A stretch of 64,000 nucleotides of DNA from Desulfovibrio sp. Huiquan2017 (lineage in GTDB: Bacteria; Desulfobacterota; Desulfovibrionia; Desulfovibrionales; Desulfovibrionaceae): NCBI RefSeq assembly GCF_017351175.1, contig NZ_JAFMPN010000003.1, positions 124,001-188,000 on the forward strand, in the 5' to 3' direction. Shown piece by piece: positions 53,182 through 62,842 of the stretch. Each line of letters opens with the position of its first letter. Position 1 is the stretch's first letter. Under the pieces are notes generated by a model. The model was not told the DNA's origin, ran no database searches, and saw only the letters and a list, made by a program, of their open reading frames with translations. The translations under genes and the position numbers were made by a program.

Positions 53182-54981
53182 ATGACCCCAGAAATCATAA
53201 CGGTCCTGGCCGTTCTCGTATTCGCCGTACTCCTCTTCATCTTCGAATGGGTCCGGGTGGACGTGGTCGGCATCATCATGATGGTGCTCCTGCCCCTGCT
53301 TGGCTTGGTCACGCCGCAACAGGCGATCAGCGGACTGAGCAGCAACGCCGTCGTCTCCATCATCGCCGTCATCATCATCGGCGCCGGGCTGGACAAGACC
53401 GGCGTAATGAACTCCATGGCCCGCATCATCCTGCGCTTCGCGGGCAAGAGCGAATCGCGCATCATGACGCTCATCGCGGGCACCGTGGCCATCATCTCCG
53501 GCTTCATGCAGAACATCGGGGCCGCCGCCCTGTTCCTGCCCGCGGCCAAACGCATCGGCAACCAGACCGGCGTGCCCGTGGGACGTCTGCTCATGCCCAT
53601 GGGATTCTGCGCCATCATCGGCGGCTGCCTGACCCTGGTCGGCTCCAGCCCGCTGATCCTGCTCAACGACCTGATGGTCGTGGGCGGCAAGAAGTACGAG
53701 GCCTTCGGCCTGTTCAGCGTCACTCCCGTGGGCCTGTTGCTCGTGGCCGCCGCACTGATCTACTTCATCCTGTTCGGGCGTTTTATCCTGCCCAACAGGT
53801 CCGCCGACGAGAGTTCCGGCCCCATGTCCTCGATCCTGACGGGCACCTACAACAACGTCGGTTCCCTGTTCGAATTGGCCGTGCCCGAGGGCTGGACAAA
53901 CGACTCCCCACTCAAGGCGCTGGACCTTCGGCCCATCTACTTCTGCACCCTGGTGGCCATCTGCCGCGAACACGGCAAACAGCACATCTTCGCCCCTCTG
54001 CCCGATGAGACCATCAGACCGGGCGACCAGATCGTGGTCGTGGGCCCGCAGGAATTCGTGGAGCACATGGCCGAGGATCTCGGCTGGGAGCTTCGGCCCG
54101 AGCTGACCACCTTTGCCGAGGAACTCTCTCCCAACAACGCGGGCATCATGGAGGGCATCGTCACTCCCCGCTCCGAATTCATGGGCAAGACCATCGCCGA
54201 ACTGCGCATCCGGGAACGCTTCCAAGTTTCGCCCCTGGCTATCTTCCGGGGCGAAAAAATCTTCGTCAGCGGGCTTTCGGACATCATCATCGAGTCCGGC
54301 GACGCCCTGCTCCTGCACGGCCGCTGGGAGATGTTCCACATGCTCAAGGGGTTGCCCGACCTGGTCTTCACCGAGACCGTCAAGGGCGAGTTGTTGCGCA
54401 CGGACAAGGCCAAGATCGCGCTCATGTGGCTGGCCGTGTCCCTGGTCATGATCCTCGGGTTCCACGTCCAATTGTCCATCGCGCTGTTGACCGGTGCCCT
54501 GGGCATGGTCCTGACCAAGGTCCTGACCATCGACGAGGCCTACCAGTCCGTGGACTGGATGACCGTCTTCCTGCTCGGCGGACTCATTCCGCTCGGCATG
54601 GCCTTCGAAAATACCGGCGCGGCCAAGTACATCGCGGACACCATTATGGCGGCCCTGGGCACGCCGTCCGCCCTGGTGCTGCTGGCGGTCATCGGCGTTC
54701 TGACTTCGTTCTTCACCCTGGTAGCCTCCAACGTAGGCGCCACGGTCCTGCTCGTCCCGCTGTCCATGAACATGGCGCTCAACGCGGGCGTGGACCCCAG
54801 GGTGGCCGCCCTGACCGTGGCCGTGGCCGCATCCAATACCTTCGTTTTGCCCACCCACCAAGTCAACGCCCTGATCATGCGTCCGGGCGGATACCGCACC
54901 ATTGATTACGTCAAGAGCGGGGCCGGGATGACCGTGCTTTACATGGTTGTCATGCTGTCCGCCTTGATGTTATTCTACTGA
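53182..54981 (+). CDS. SLC13/DASS-family anion permease with TrkA_C domains
   Basis: 599 residues. Two membrane halves (about 1-200 and 415-599) flank a cytoplasmic insert with two TrkA_C/RCK_C-like domains (for example GDQIVVVGPQEFVEHM and SGDALLLHGRWEMFHML). Family motifs are NIGAAALFLPAA and SNVGATVLLVPLSMN, plus the SSPLILLND substrate loop. SLC13 relatives move sulfate, dicarboxylates or other anions with sodium. In sulfate reducers such permeases are candidates for sulfate uptake. It follows the USP-like gene and ends in a strong terminator. Substrate not proved. Confidence 0.88.
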   Translation: MTPEIITVLAVLVFAVLLFIFEWVRVDVVGIIMMVLLPLLGLVTPQQAISGLSSNAVVSIIAVIIIGAGLDKTGVMNSMARIILRFAGKSESRIMTLIAGTVAIISGFMQNIGAAALFLPAAKRIGNQTGVPVGRLLMPMGFCAIIGGCLTLVGSSPLILLNDLMVVGGKKYEAFGLFSVTPVGLLLVAAALIYFILFGRFILPNRSADESSGPMSSILTGTYNNVGSLFELAVPEGWTNDSPLKALDLRPIYFCTLVAICREHGKQHIFAPLPDETIRPGDQIVVVGPQEFVEHMAEDLGWELRPELTTFAEELSPNNAGIMEGIVTPRSEFMGKTIAELRIRERFQVSPLAIFRGEKIFVSGLSDIIIESGDALLLHGRWEMFHMLKGLPDLVFTETVKGELLRTDKAKIALMWLAVSLVMILGFHVQLSIALLTGALGMVLTKVLTIDEAYQSVDWMTVFLLGGLIPLGMAFENTGAAKYIADTIMAALGTPSALVLLAVIGVLTSFFTLVASNVGATVLLVPLSMNMALNAGVDPRVAALTVAVAASNTFVLPTHQVNALIMRPGGYRTIDYVKSGAGMTVLYMVVMLSALMLFY

Positions 54982-54991
54982 TCGCCGACGG

Positions 54992-55024
54992 GGCGCCGGT
55001 AATCGTTACCGGCGCCTTTTTTTT
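54992..55024 (+). terminator. Terminator after the SLC13 permease
   Basis: An 11-bp perfect stem (54992-55002 with 55006-55016), loop TCG, then eight T residues. Confidence 0.95.
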
Positions 55025-55097
55025 GGCAATTGAGGACTAAGCTACACGTAACCTATAGCCCGCAAAGGATTTTTTCATCGACACTACGCCTCGGCTA

Positions 55098-55144
55098 AGA
55101 CGGACGCACGCCCGTCTCACACAGCCGTCCGGGGCGTTTTCGCC
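55098..55144 (+). promoter_or_regulatory. Structured leader of nhaB with competing helices
   Basis: AGACGG (55098-55103) can pair with CCGTCT (55112-55117), while the overlapping CGGACG (55101-55106) can instead pair with CGTCCG (55126-55131). A third hairpin GGCG-TTTT-CGCC (55133-55144) ends just before the GAAGGAGAG ribosome-binding region. Mutually exclusive helices beside the start are typical of ion or metabolite sensors. No known riboswitch family is claimed. Confidence 0.35.
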
Positions 55145-55164
55145 GTATTGAAGGAGAGAAACGA

Positions 55165-56787
55165 ATGAAGACACCGTTGTCGAAAACCTTTGTCGAAACA
55201 TTTCTCGGGAACGCGCCCGGATGGTACAAGCTGACCATCATCGCCTGTCTCGTGCTCAACCCCGTGCTCATGCTCACGGTAGGTCCGTTCGTGGCCGGGT
55301 GGGCGCTTATCGCCGAGTTCATTTTCACTCTGGCCATGGCGCTCAAGTGCTACCCGCTACCAGCGGGCGGACTGTTGGCCCTGGAAGCCGTGATCATGGG
55401 CATGACCACCCCCGAGACCGTGTACCATGAAGCCTTGAAGAACTTCGAAGTCATTCTGCTTCTGATCTTCATGGTCGCGGGCATCTATTTCATGAAGGAC
55501 TTCCTCCAGTTCACCTTTACCCGCATCCTGGTGCGCGTGAACTCCAAGAAAATTATCGCCCTGCTCTTCTGTCTGGCCGGAGCCTTCCTGTCCGCCTTCC
55601 TCGACGCCCTGACCGTGACCGCCGTCATCATGGCCGTGGCCTACGGGTTTTACAACATCTACCACCGCTTCGTGTCCGGCAAGGGTTCCACCGACAGCCA
55701 TGACCTGGTGGACGACGGCGCCGTCAAGGACACCAGCCGCGAGGAACTGCTCCAGTTCCGAGGCTTCCTGCGCAACCTGATGATGCACGGCGCCGTGGGC
55801 ACCGCGCTCGGCGGCGTCTGCACCCTGGTGGGCGAGCCGCAAAACCTGCTCGTCGGCAGCGAGATGGGCTGGCACTTCGTGCCCTTCTTTCTGCATGCCG
55901 CGCCCGTGACCCTGCCGGTCCTCGTGGTCGGCCTGCTGACCTGCCTGCTGGTCGAACAATTCCATATATTCGGCTACGGCTACCAGCTTCCCGGCAACAT
56001 CCGCTCCTTCCTGCTGGAAACCGCCGTGCAGATGGAAGAAAAACAGGGCACCAAGGGCAAGCTCAAGCTGGTCCTCCAGGCCTGTACCGGCATATGGCTG
56101 ATCCTGGCCCTGGCCTTCCATTTGGCTGCGGTCGGCCTCATCGGCCTGTCGGTCATCATCCTGCTGACCGCCTTCACCGGCATCACCGAGGAGCACCAAC
56201 TGGGCCACGCCTTCGAGGAAGCCCTGCCCTTCACCGCCCTGCTGGTGGTCTTCTTCTCCGTGGTCGCGGTCATCCACTCCCAGGAGCTGTTCACCCCGAT
56301 CATCGAATTCGTCCTCAGTCTGAAGGGCCAAAACCAGTTGGTGGCCTACTTCATCGCCAACGGCCTGCTCTCCTCCATCTCGGACAACGTCTTCGTGGCC
56401 ACGGTCTACATCTCCGAGACCAAGCTGCACTTCATCAACGTGCTGAACGCCATTCCCAACATCGGCATGACCGGCCAGGCACTCATGGCAAAGATGACGG
56501 ACCCCCACCTGGCGCGGGCCGACGTGCTCGCCACGCTTCCGCAGGGCGCGGCGGCCCTGGTCAAGGAGACCATGGAGCACTTCGACAAGCTGGCCGTGGC
56601 CATCAACACCGGGACCAACATTCCGTCCGTGGCCACCCCCAACGGCCAGGCGGCTTTCCTGTTCCTGCTGACCAGCGCGCTGGCGCCGGTCATCCGCCTC
56701 TCCTACGGCAGGATGGTCCTGCTGGCGCTGCCATACACCATCACCATGTCCCTGACCGGGCTCATGGCCGTGTACGTTTTCCTTTAG
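55165..56787 (+). CDS. nhaB: Na+/H+ antiporter NhaB
   Basis: 540 residues with GAAGGAGAG before the ATG. The opening [22 protein letters not shown] and later segments [59 protein letters not shown] and [24 protein letters not shown] are typical of NhaB. About twelve membrane helices are expected. It swaps sodium for protons across the inner membrane, which suits a marine or saline habitat and could supply the gradient for the SLC13 permease upstream. It is monocistronic between terminators. Confidence 0.96.
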   Translation: MKTPLSKTFVETFLGNAPGWYKLTIIACLVLNPVLMLTVGPFVAGWALIAEFIFTLAMALKCYPLPAGGLLALEAVIMGMTTPETVYHEALKNFEVILLLIFMVAGIYFMKDFLQFTFTRILVRVNSKKIIALLFCLAGAFLSAFLDALTVTAVIMAVAYGFYNIYHRFVSGKGSTDSHDLVDDGAVKDTSREELLQFRGFLRNLMMHGAVGTALGGVCTLVGEPQNLLVGSEMGWHFVPFFLHAAPVTLPVLVVGLLTCLLVEQFHIFGYGYQLPGNIRSFLLETAVQMEEKQGTKGKLKLVLQACTGIWLILALAFHLAAVGLIGLSVIILLTAFTGITEEHQLGHAFEEALPFTALLVVFFSVVAVIHSQELFTPIIEFVLSLKGQNQLVAYFIANGLLSSISDNVFVATVYISETKLHFINVLNAIPNIGMTGQALMAKMTDPHLARADVLATLPQGAAALVKETMEHFDKLAVAINTGTNIPSVATPNGQAAFLFLLTSALAPVIRLSYGRMVLLALPYTITMSLTGLMAVYVFL

Positions 56788-56811
56788 AAAGCCGCCCAAA
56801 GGGCAACAAGC

Positions 56812-56845
56812 AAGGGCTCCCGAGAGTTACTCGGGAGCCCTTTTT
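56812..56845 (+). terminator. Terminator after nhaB
   Basis: An 11-bp GC-rich stem (56814-56824 with 56830-56840), loop AGTTA, then five T residues. The A residues on its left would also help the convergent mgsA transcript. Confidence 0.92.
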
Positions 56846-56878
56846 ATCGTCTTGATCCCGGCCCTTCGGGCCGACCGG

Positions 56879-57343
56879 CTATTTCAGATTGCGGTCGGCA
56901 TATTCGAAATAACGCCCCGGCTTGATGCAGAACTCGTGGTCGAAATAAGCCGACGAGATCAGGAATTCGGCCGAGGAGCGGTTGCTGGCCGTGGGGATGT
57001 TGTAGAGCACGGCCAAGCGCAGGAGCGCCTTGACGTCCACGTCGTGGGGCTGGGGCTCCATCGGGTCCCAGAAAAAGAAGAGGATATCCACCTTGCCGTC
57101 GCTGATCATGGCTCCGAGCTGCTGGTCGCCGCCCAGAGGGCCGGACTTGAGGCGCAGGACTCGCTTGGGCTCCGCGCCGGGCATGCCGCCCTCGGCCAGC
57201 AGGGATTCCACCAGCCGCCCGGTGGTCCCGGTGGCGATCAGGTTGTGCGGGAGGAGGGCCTCCCGGTTGCAAGCGATGAAATCGAGCAGTTCGTCCTTGC
57301 AGTTGTCGTGGGCGACCACTGCGATATTTTTGATTCTGTCCAT
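56879..57343 (-). CDS. mgsA: Methylglyoxal synthase
   Basis: 154 residues from the ATG at 57341-57343 (GGAGG upstream); a longer frame begins at 57430 but lacks family similarity. The motifs VVAHDNCKDELLDF, ATGTTGRLV and the active-site aspartate block SGPLGGDQQLGAMI are diagnostic. The enzyme converts dihydroxyacetone phosphate to methylglyoxal, bypassing lower glycolysis when phosphate is short. FFFWDPMEPQPHDVDVKALLRL completes the fold. It is transcribed alone. Confidence 0.96.
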   Translation of the reverse strand: MDRIKNIAVVAHDNCKDELLDFIACNREALLPHNLIATGTTGRLVESLLAEGGMPGAEPKRVLRLKSGPLGGDQQLGAMISDGKVDILFFFWDPMEPQPHDVDVKALLRLAVLYNIPTASNRSSAEFLISSAYFDHEFCIKPGRYFEYADRNLK

Positions 57344-57604
57344 TGCGCCTCCGGGCGTCGTCTCGAATTCGGACCGGGTACCCCGCCCCGAAGATATGTC
57401 TACCACCCGGAACGGGCCCTCGACAAGCACCCTGAATCGTCGAGGCAGCCCCGGATTTCACCGACCCGTCTTGACGCGGAACGAATGGATAGTTACGATT
57501 CACGCAATCAATCCATGCGCAGGCATGAACGGTTGAGATGATCTAACAACCATGCCGCGAGGAGCCCCAAACCGGCCGTCACGGCGCTCAAAGGAGAAGA
57601 ACCA

Positions 57605-58138
57605 ATGCCCAGCAAGGAAGAACGACGCACGAAGGTCATCGAGGTTCTGAACACGGCCCGGTCCATGGAGCTCCAGGCCATCCATCTGTATATGAACCAG
57701 CATTACAACCTGGACGACATGGACTACGGCGAACTGGCCTCCAACATGAAGCTCATCGCCATCGACGAGATGCGCCATGCCGAGCAATTCGCCGAACGGA
57801 TCAAGGAATTGGGCGGCGAGCCCACGGACAAGAAGTCCAAACCCGTGCAACGCGGCCAGAAAATCGACGTCATCTACGACTACGACTCCCACGAGGAAGA
57901 TGACACCATCGACGCCTACAACCAATTCCTGCTGGTCTGTAGAGAGAACGGGGACTCCATCAGCGAGAAACTGTTCGAGACGATTCTCGACGAGGAACAG
58001 GCTCACTACAACTATTTCGACGCCATCAAAGGGCACATCGCCAACCTGGGCGACGCCTTCCTGTCCCGCATCGCCGGGACCCCCTCCTCCACGGGTCTGG
58101 CCGACCAGGGGTTTGTCATCAAGAACCAGGGCGCTTAG
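57605..58138 (+). CDS. bfr: Bacterioferritin
   Basis: 177 residues of the ferritin-like four-helix fold. Iron-centre ligands are visible in ARSMELQAIHLYMNQHY, AIDEMRHAEQFAERI and the later DEEQAHYNYFD; the methionine in SNMKLIAIDEM is a likely haem ligand at the subunit interface. It stores iron and detoxifies iron and oxygen. Desulfovibrio bacterioferritin is known to hold an iron-coproporphyrin. Length is normal for the family with a short C-terminal extension (SSTGLADQGFVIKNQGA). Ends with a strong two-way terminator. Confidence 0.93.
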   Translation: MPSKEERRTKVIEVLNTARSMELQAIHLYMNQHYNLDDMDYGELASNMKLIAIDEMRHAEQFAERIKELGGEPTDKKSKPVQRGQKIDVIYDYDSHEEDDTIDAYNQFLLVCRENGDSISEKLFETILDEEQAHYNYFDAIKGHIANLGDAFLSRIAGTPSSTGLADQGFVIKNQGA

Positions 58139-58161
58139 GCCCGCCATCCGTCTTCAATAAC

Positions 58162-58200
58162 AAAGGCCCGGCCAGTCGAAACTGGCCGGGCCTTTTCCTT
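58162..58200. terminator. Two-way terminator between bfr and aldehyde dehydrogenase
   Basis: A 15-bp perfect stem (58162-58176 with 58181-58195), loop CGAA, with A and T runs on the two sides. It serves both converging genes. Confidence 0.93.
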
Positions 58201-58216
58201 TTGCCGTACGCGACGA

Positions 58217-59581
58217 TTAGTCGCAAATAACCGACTTGATGTTCACGAACTCGCGGATGCCGAAGTCGGAAAGCTCTCGGCCGAAGCCGGAACGCTTGAT
58301 GCCGCCGAAGGGCAGGAGCGGGTCGCTGCGAACCTGGCCGTTGACCACCACCGAACCAGCCTCGATGCGCCGGGCCAACTCCAGGCCATGCTCGATGTCC
58401 CTGGTCCAGACCGAACCGCCCAGGCCGAAGGGGGTGTCGTTGGCCATGGCCATGGCCTGTTCCTCGTCCGTGGCCCGGAAGACCAGAGCCACGGGGCCGA
58501 AAAGTTCCTCGCGGCAAACCTCGGCGTCAAACGGCGCGTCAACAATGATGCTCAGGGGGTAGAAGGCGCCCTCGCCCTCGGGCAGGACACCGCCCTTGAC
58601 GATCTTGCCGCCCGCGGCCTCGCAGCGCCGCACCTGGTCGTGCAGGTCCGCGCGCAGGCCGGTGGAGGACATGGGGCCGACCACGGTGTCCTCGGCCATG
58701 GGATCACCCATCTTGAGCTTGTCCATCTCCCGGCCCAGGGCTTCGACAAAGACGTCGAAGACCTCGTCCATGACGATGAAGCGCTTGGCCGCGATGCAGG
58801 TCTGCCCCGCGTTGCCGCAACGGGCGATGGCCGCGACGCCGGCGGCCTTGTCGATGTCCGCATCCGCCAGGACCACGAACGGATCGCTGCCGCCCAGTTC
58901 CATGACGCACTTCTTGAGACGCGCTCCGGCGGCCGCCGCGACCTTGCTCCCGGCGCCCTCGCTGCCGGTCAGGCTAACGCCGATGATCGAATCGAAGTCC
59001 AGGACCGCCTCCACCTGGCGCGCTCCGATAAGCAGGGTGCGGAAGACGTTGTCGGGAAAGGCGGATTCGCGGAAGGCGGATTCGATGGCCAGGGCGCACT
59101 GAGGCACGTTCGAGGCGTGCTTCAAGACCATGGTGTTTCCGGCCATGAGCGCGGGCGCGGCCACGCGCAGGACCTGCCAGAAGGGGAAATTCCAAGGCAT
59201 GACCGCCAGGACGGTGCCCATGGGAGCGAAGTCCACGAAGGCCTCCCGTCCGCTGCCGGACACCGGCCGGGAAGCCAGCATGGCCTCGCCGTTTTGGGCG
59301 TAAAATTCACACACGCCCGCGCACTTGAGGGCTTCGGTCCGGCCGAAGCTCACGGGCTTGCCCATTTCCTCGGCCATGAGGGCGGCGAATTCGTCCGCCC
59401 GGGCCCGGAGCACCTGGGCCAGGCTGATCAGGCACTCGGCGCGGTGGGCGAAATCGGTGTTCTTCCAGACGGCATATCCCTCGGCCGTCTCGCGCACGGC
59501 GGCGGCGGTCTGTTCGGGGGTAAATTCGTCGAATTGCTTCGTGACCGTGCCGGTCAAGGGATTGGTGCTCTGCAAAGGCAT
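58217..59581 (-). CDS. NAD(P)-dependent succinate-semialdehyde dehydrogenase-like enzyme
   Basis: 454 residues from the ATG at 59579-59581 (GGAG 7 nt upstream); 63 codons of open frame before it lack family similarity. The aldehyde dehydrogenase core has PWNFPFWQVLRVAAPALMAGN, LKHASNVP, SLTGSEGAGSKVAAAAG, the base in VMELGGSDPFVV and the nucleophile in NAGQTCIAAKRF. Its short length and the GGIKRSGFGRELS ending fit the GabD/Sad type that oxidises succinate semialdehyde to succinate. Other small aldehydes are possible. It is unlike the GapN-type enzyme elsewhere in the window. Confidence 0.85.
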   Translation of the reverse strand: MPLQSTNPLTGTVTKQFDEFTPEQTAAAVRETAEGYAVWKNTDFAHRAECLISLAQVLRARADEFAALMAEEMGKPVSFGRTEALKCAGVCEFYAQNGEAMLASRPVSGSGREAFVDFAPMGTVLAVMPWNFPFWQVLRVAAPALMAGNTMVLKHASNVPQCALAIESAFRESAFPDNVFRTLLIGARQVEAVLDFDSIIGVSLTGSEGAGSKVAAAAGARLKKCVMELGGSDPFVVLADADIDKAAGVAAIARCGNAGQTCIAAKRFIVMDEVFDVFVEALGREMDKLKMGDPMAEDTVVGPMSSTGLRADLHDQVRRCEAAGGKIVKGGVLPEGEGAFYPLSIIVDAPFDAEVCREELFGPVALVFRATDEEQAMAMANDTPFGLGGSVWTRDIEHGLELARRIEAGSVVVNGQVRSDPLLPFGGIKRSGFGRELSDFGIREFVNIKSVICD

Positions 59582-59925
59582 GTTGCTACTCCGAAAATAA
59601 GGTTGAAACACTCCGGGACAGGTCGTCCGGAACGCGACAACCGGGTTCCAGTGATGCGGGATTGCGGCCGGGTTAAATGGCCGGTCCAGGCCAAATTCCG
59701 GGCTTATGCCAGAACGCCGGGGTTGTCCAGCATCAAGTCCCCCCGGGCATGATCGGCCCCGGCCACGCATCGCGGCAAAGAGCCGCCCCGGGCGCCATTA
59801 GGGCTGGACAAACCCGACGGATTCGCGGAACCTGGATGCGCCGAGGCCAGGGGGCGGGAGAATGCCCGCCATGGTCGCACGGGCAGACAACCCCCCGCCG
59901 GGGAGAATCACCCAAGGATCACTGC
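59582..59925. other. Intergenic region between aldehyde dehydrogenase and galE
   Basis: About 340 bp between divergent starts. It is GC-rich, with no credible gene and no strong promoter or palindrome that I can point to. Confidence 0.5.
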
Positions 59926-60957
59926 ATGCGCATCAAAAAGGTATTGGTTTCCGGAGGCGCCGGCTACATAGGCACCCACACCTGCATCGAGCTGATCGAC
60001 GCGGGATACGACATAATCTGCGCGGACAACTTCAGCAACAGTTCGCCTGTGGCCATGAAGCGGGTGGAACAGATCACGGGCGCCCGCATCCCGGTGCACC
60101 GCATGGACTTCTGCAAGCTGGACGAGGTCGAAGCCCTGTTCCGCGAGGAGGCCATCGACGCCGCCATCCACTTCGCCGGGTACAAGGCCGTGGGCGAGTC
60201 CGTGGCCAAGCCGCTGATGTATTACGAAAACAACCTCCTCAGCCTGATCAACCTGTGCAAGGCCATGGGCCGGAACACGGCCCGAAACATCGTCTTCAGT
60301 TCCTCGGCCACGGTCTACGGCCTGTCCGACCGGCTCCCCCTGACCGAAGAGACTCCTACAGAAGCCTACAGCTCCTATGGCCGCACCAAGCTGTACATCG
60401 AGGAAATCCTGAAGGACCTCCACGCGGCCGAACCGGGATGGAACATGTCCGTCCTGCGCTATTTCAACCCGGTGGGCGCGCACCCGTCGGGGCTTATCGG
60501 CGAAGACCCGGCGGATATCCCCAACAACCTCATGCCGTACATCGCCCAGGTGGCCGTGGGACGGCTGGAAAAGCTGCGCATCTTCGGCGATGACTACGAC
60601 ACCCCCGACGGTACGGGAGTGCGCGACTTCATCCACGTGGTGGATCTGGCCCGGGGCCACGTGGCCGCCCTGCGCAAGCTTGAGGAAGAGCCCGGCTACA
60701 CGGTCCACAACCTGGGCACGGGCAAAGGATGCAGCGTGCTCGAATTGGTCCACGCCTTCGAACGGGTCAACAACGTGCCCATCCCCTACGAAATCACGGC
60801 CCGCCGCCCCGGCGACGTGGCCGCCAACTACGCCTCCACGGACAAGGCCCGCCGCGAATTGGGCTGGGAGGCGACCCACACCATCGACGACATGGTCCGA
60901 GACACCTGGAACTGGCAGTCCAAGAACCCCAACGGCTACCGGGACGCGACGGAATAA
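59926..60957 (+). CDS. galE: UDP-glucose 4-epimerase
   Basis: 343 residues from ATG 59926 (AAGGA upstream). An extended short-chain dehydrogenase fold is shown by VSGGAGYIGTHTCIEL, HFAGYKAVGESV, the catalytic S and Y-x3-K in FSSSATVYG and YSSYGRTKLYIEEI, and RYFNPVGAHPSG. It interconverts UDP-glucose and UDP-galactose for surface polysaccharide. All GalE-specific blocks (GTGVRDFIHVVDLARGH, NLGTGKGCSVLELV) are present. No other sugar genes follow directly. Confidence 0.96.
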   Translation: MRIKKVLVSGGAGYIGTHTCIELIDAGYDIICADNFSNSSPVAMKRVEQITGARIPVHRMDFCKLDEVEALFREEAIDAAIHFAGYKAVGESVAKPLMYYENNLLSLINLCKAMGRNTARNIVFSSSATVYGLSDRLPLTEETPTEAYSSYGRTKLYIEEILKDLHAAEPGWNMSVLRYFNPVGAHPSGLIGEDPADIPNNLMPYIAQVAVGRLEKLRIFGDDYDTPDGTGVRDFIHVVDLARGHVAALRKLEEEPGYTVHNLGTGKGCSVLELVHAFERVNNVPIPYEITARRPGDVAANYASTDKARRELGWEATHTIDDMVRDTWNWQSKNPNGYRDATE

Positions 60958-61067
60958 GGGTCCCGCGACGGCGCGCTGCAACGCGCTCTCCTGCCGGGGG
61001 ACGCCCCCGTGTGATAGCCTTCCGGCGCGACGCCCCGGGAAAGCGGGCCACGGGCCGCTTGGCGGCG

Positions 61068-62492
61068 TCATTGGCTTTTCAAAGACAGGTTGTGCTTGTT
61101 CAGCAACTCGTACAGGCGGGCTCGGGAAAGGCCGGAAAGCTTGCAGGCCGTGGCGATGGAAGCGCCGCTCAACTGGACCAGCCGCCGCAGGTAGATCTGC
61201 TCCATGGCTTCCACGGCATCCTGCCGGGCGGCCTTCATGGTCGGGAACCCTTCGGCGGGCACGGACAGGATATGGGGAAGCGGCAACGGGCCTTTTTCCC
61301 GGGGCGGAACGCCGCTCCCGTCCATCTCCTGGAACACGCGGCGCATGCGCAGTTGCCGGGGGAGATGGTGAAGCCCCAAACTGTGGGAGAAGCGCGCCTT
61401 CTGAAGCGCGGCATGAAGAACGTCGGCCAACTGGGCCACGTTGCCGGGCCAGTCGTAAAGTCCGAGGGTCTCCAGAAACCCGGGCTCCACTTCCTTTTCT
61501 TCCATACCGCTCTCCCTGCACAGGATGGGAAGATAATATCGGGCCAGCAACTCGATGTCGCCGTTTCGTTCGCGCAGGGGCGGCAACTCGATGAGAAAGG
61601 ACTGAAGCCGGTAATGGAGATCACGGTGAAATTCACCCCGGGCCACCAGATCCTCAAGGTTTCGGCTGGAGGCTGCGACCAGCCTGAAATCGCCACGAGA
61701 CTCCTTGCCGGGAGCAAGCGGACGGGCGGCCCGATCCTCCAGGACCCGAAACAGGGCCTTCTGGACGTCCAGGTCGAGTTCGCCGATTTCATTCATGAAC
61801 AAGGTACCGCCGTACGCCAGGTGAACCAAGCCTTTGCGGTCCTGATCCGTCCCGGTGGACGCGCCCCCCATACGCCCGAACAACAGGCTCTCGGCCAGAG
61901 GTCGGGGGAGATTGGCACAATCCGCCACGATGTAGCGGCCGTTCTTGCGGTCACTCCTGTTGTGCAGCGCCCGGGCGAAAAGTCTCTTGCCGGTCCCGGG
62001 TTCACCGATGATGAGCACGTTGCCCACACCCCCGGCGGAAATGGCCAGCCGTTCCCGACACAGGTTGAAAGCCGGACTGTCGCCGACAATCCCCTCGTGG
62101 TCCGAGGCCTCGGTTTGCCCTCGCCGCGCGGCCCTCTGCCACACCAGGTCCCGGACAACCTCGCGGATGCGCTCTTCCGGGACAGGCTTGACCAGACAGT
62201 GCTTGACCCCAGCGGTGAACGCCTGGGGAATGCGGTCCGAATCCGCTTTTTCCGCGAGCATGACAAAATCCGCATCCGGCGCCAGTTCGATCAGTCGGGG
62301 GAGATCACGCAACCCGCCGCCCCCGCGCAGGGCGGAGGCCAGAAAGACGATGTCGAAACGGCTGCCCTCAAGCCGGGTGAAACCTTCCGGCCCGGAATGG
62401 GCGCGGCAGCAGTCGTGGCCCATATCGTCGATCGCGGACTTGATGACGGCGCACTGAATCGGATCGCCATCAATCACCAGTATCTTTCCCAT
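61068..62492 (-). CDS. Degenerate sigma-54 activator-like regulator with pseudo-receiver
   Basis: 474 residues from the ATG at 62490-62492 (GGAGG upstream). The receiver (1-120) keeps K102 but has alanine (A52) where the phosphoacceptor aspartate should be. The AAA+ domain keeps Walker A GEPGTGK (163-169), but the sigma-54 loop reads GASTGT (210-215) instead of GAFTGA, and Walker B reads FMNEIGE with N234 in place of Asp. The C-terminal Fis-type helix-turn-helix (ATACKLSGLSRARLYELLNKHN) is intact. It probably binds DNA but cannot activate sigma-54 in the normal way. It is divergent from tpx with 350 bp between. Confidence 0.9.
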   Translation of the reverse strand: MGKILVIDGDPIQCAVIKSAIDDMGHDCCRAHSGPEGFTRLEGSRFDIVFLASALRGGGGLRDLPRLIELAPDADFVMLAEKADSDRIPQAFTAGVKHCLVKPVPEERIREVVRDLVWQRAARRGQTEASDHEGIVGDSPAFNLCRERLAISAGGVGNVLIIGEPGTGKRLFARALHNRSDRKNGRYIVADCANLPRPLAESLLFGRMGGASTGTDQDRKGLVHLAYGGTLFMNEIGELDLDVQKALFRVLEDRAARPLAPGKESRGDFRLVAASSRNLEDLVARGEFHRDLHYRLQSFLIELPPLRERNGDIELLARYYLPILCRESGMEEKEVEPGFLETLGLYDWPGNVAQLADVLHAALQKARFSHSLGLHHLPRQLRMRRVFQEMDGSGVPPREKGPLPLPHILSVPAEGFPTMKAARQDAVEAMEQIYLRRLVQLSGASIATACKLSGLSRARLYELLNKHNLSLKSQ

Positions 62493-62842
62493 GGCAAGTC
62501 CCACCCTCCAGCCTTTACCCGCAACGCGGACGGACCGGGATTCAAACCGGACAACAGACACGAATCCACCTTCGCTATACGCAAACACTGGTTTTTCTGT
62601 CCATAGGGAAAACTCACGTTTCCATTTTCCCCGGAAGCCGACGGAGCCGCCCCCATCACCGTCCGCCAGGCACGCGGGAACAGGCAACGCGACGCTTCCG
62701 GCTGGCGCGGCGGCGCGCAGTCCGCCCGGCAAAACCGAGGGGATATCGTCACCAATTACAGGTTGATCCTTTACACGCCGCCAAGGATACTTATTTGAAT
62801 AGGAACGACCAACCCACATTCATTCGTGAAAGGAGCAATATC
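62493..62842. other. Divergent control region between the degenerate regulator and tpx
   Basis: No gene seen. It contains the tpx promoter and the upstream region of the leftward regulator. GC-rich in its middle part, with no clear palindrome. Confidence 0.5.
62763..62791 (+). promoter_or_regulatory. Probable tpx promoter
   Basis: TTGATC (62763-62768), 17 bp, GATACT (62786-62791). The start of tpx is 52 nt further on. Confidence 0.4.
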
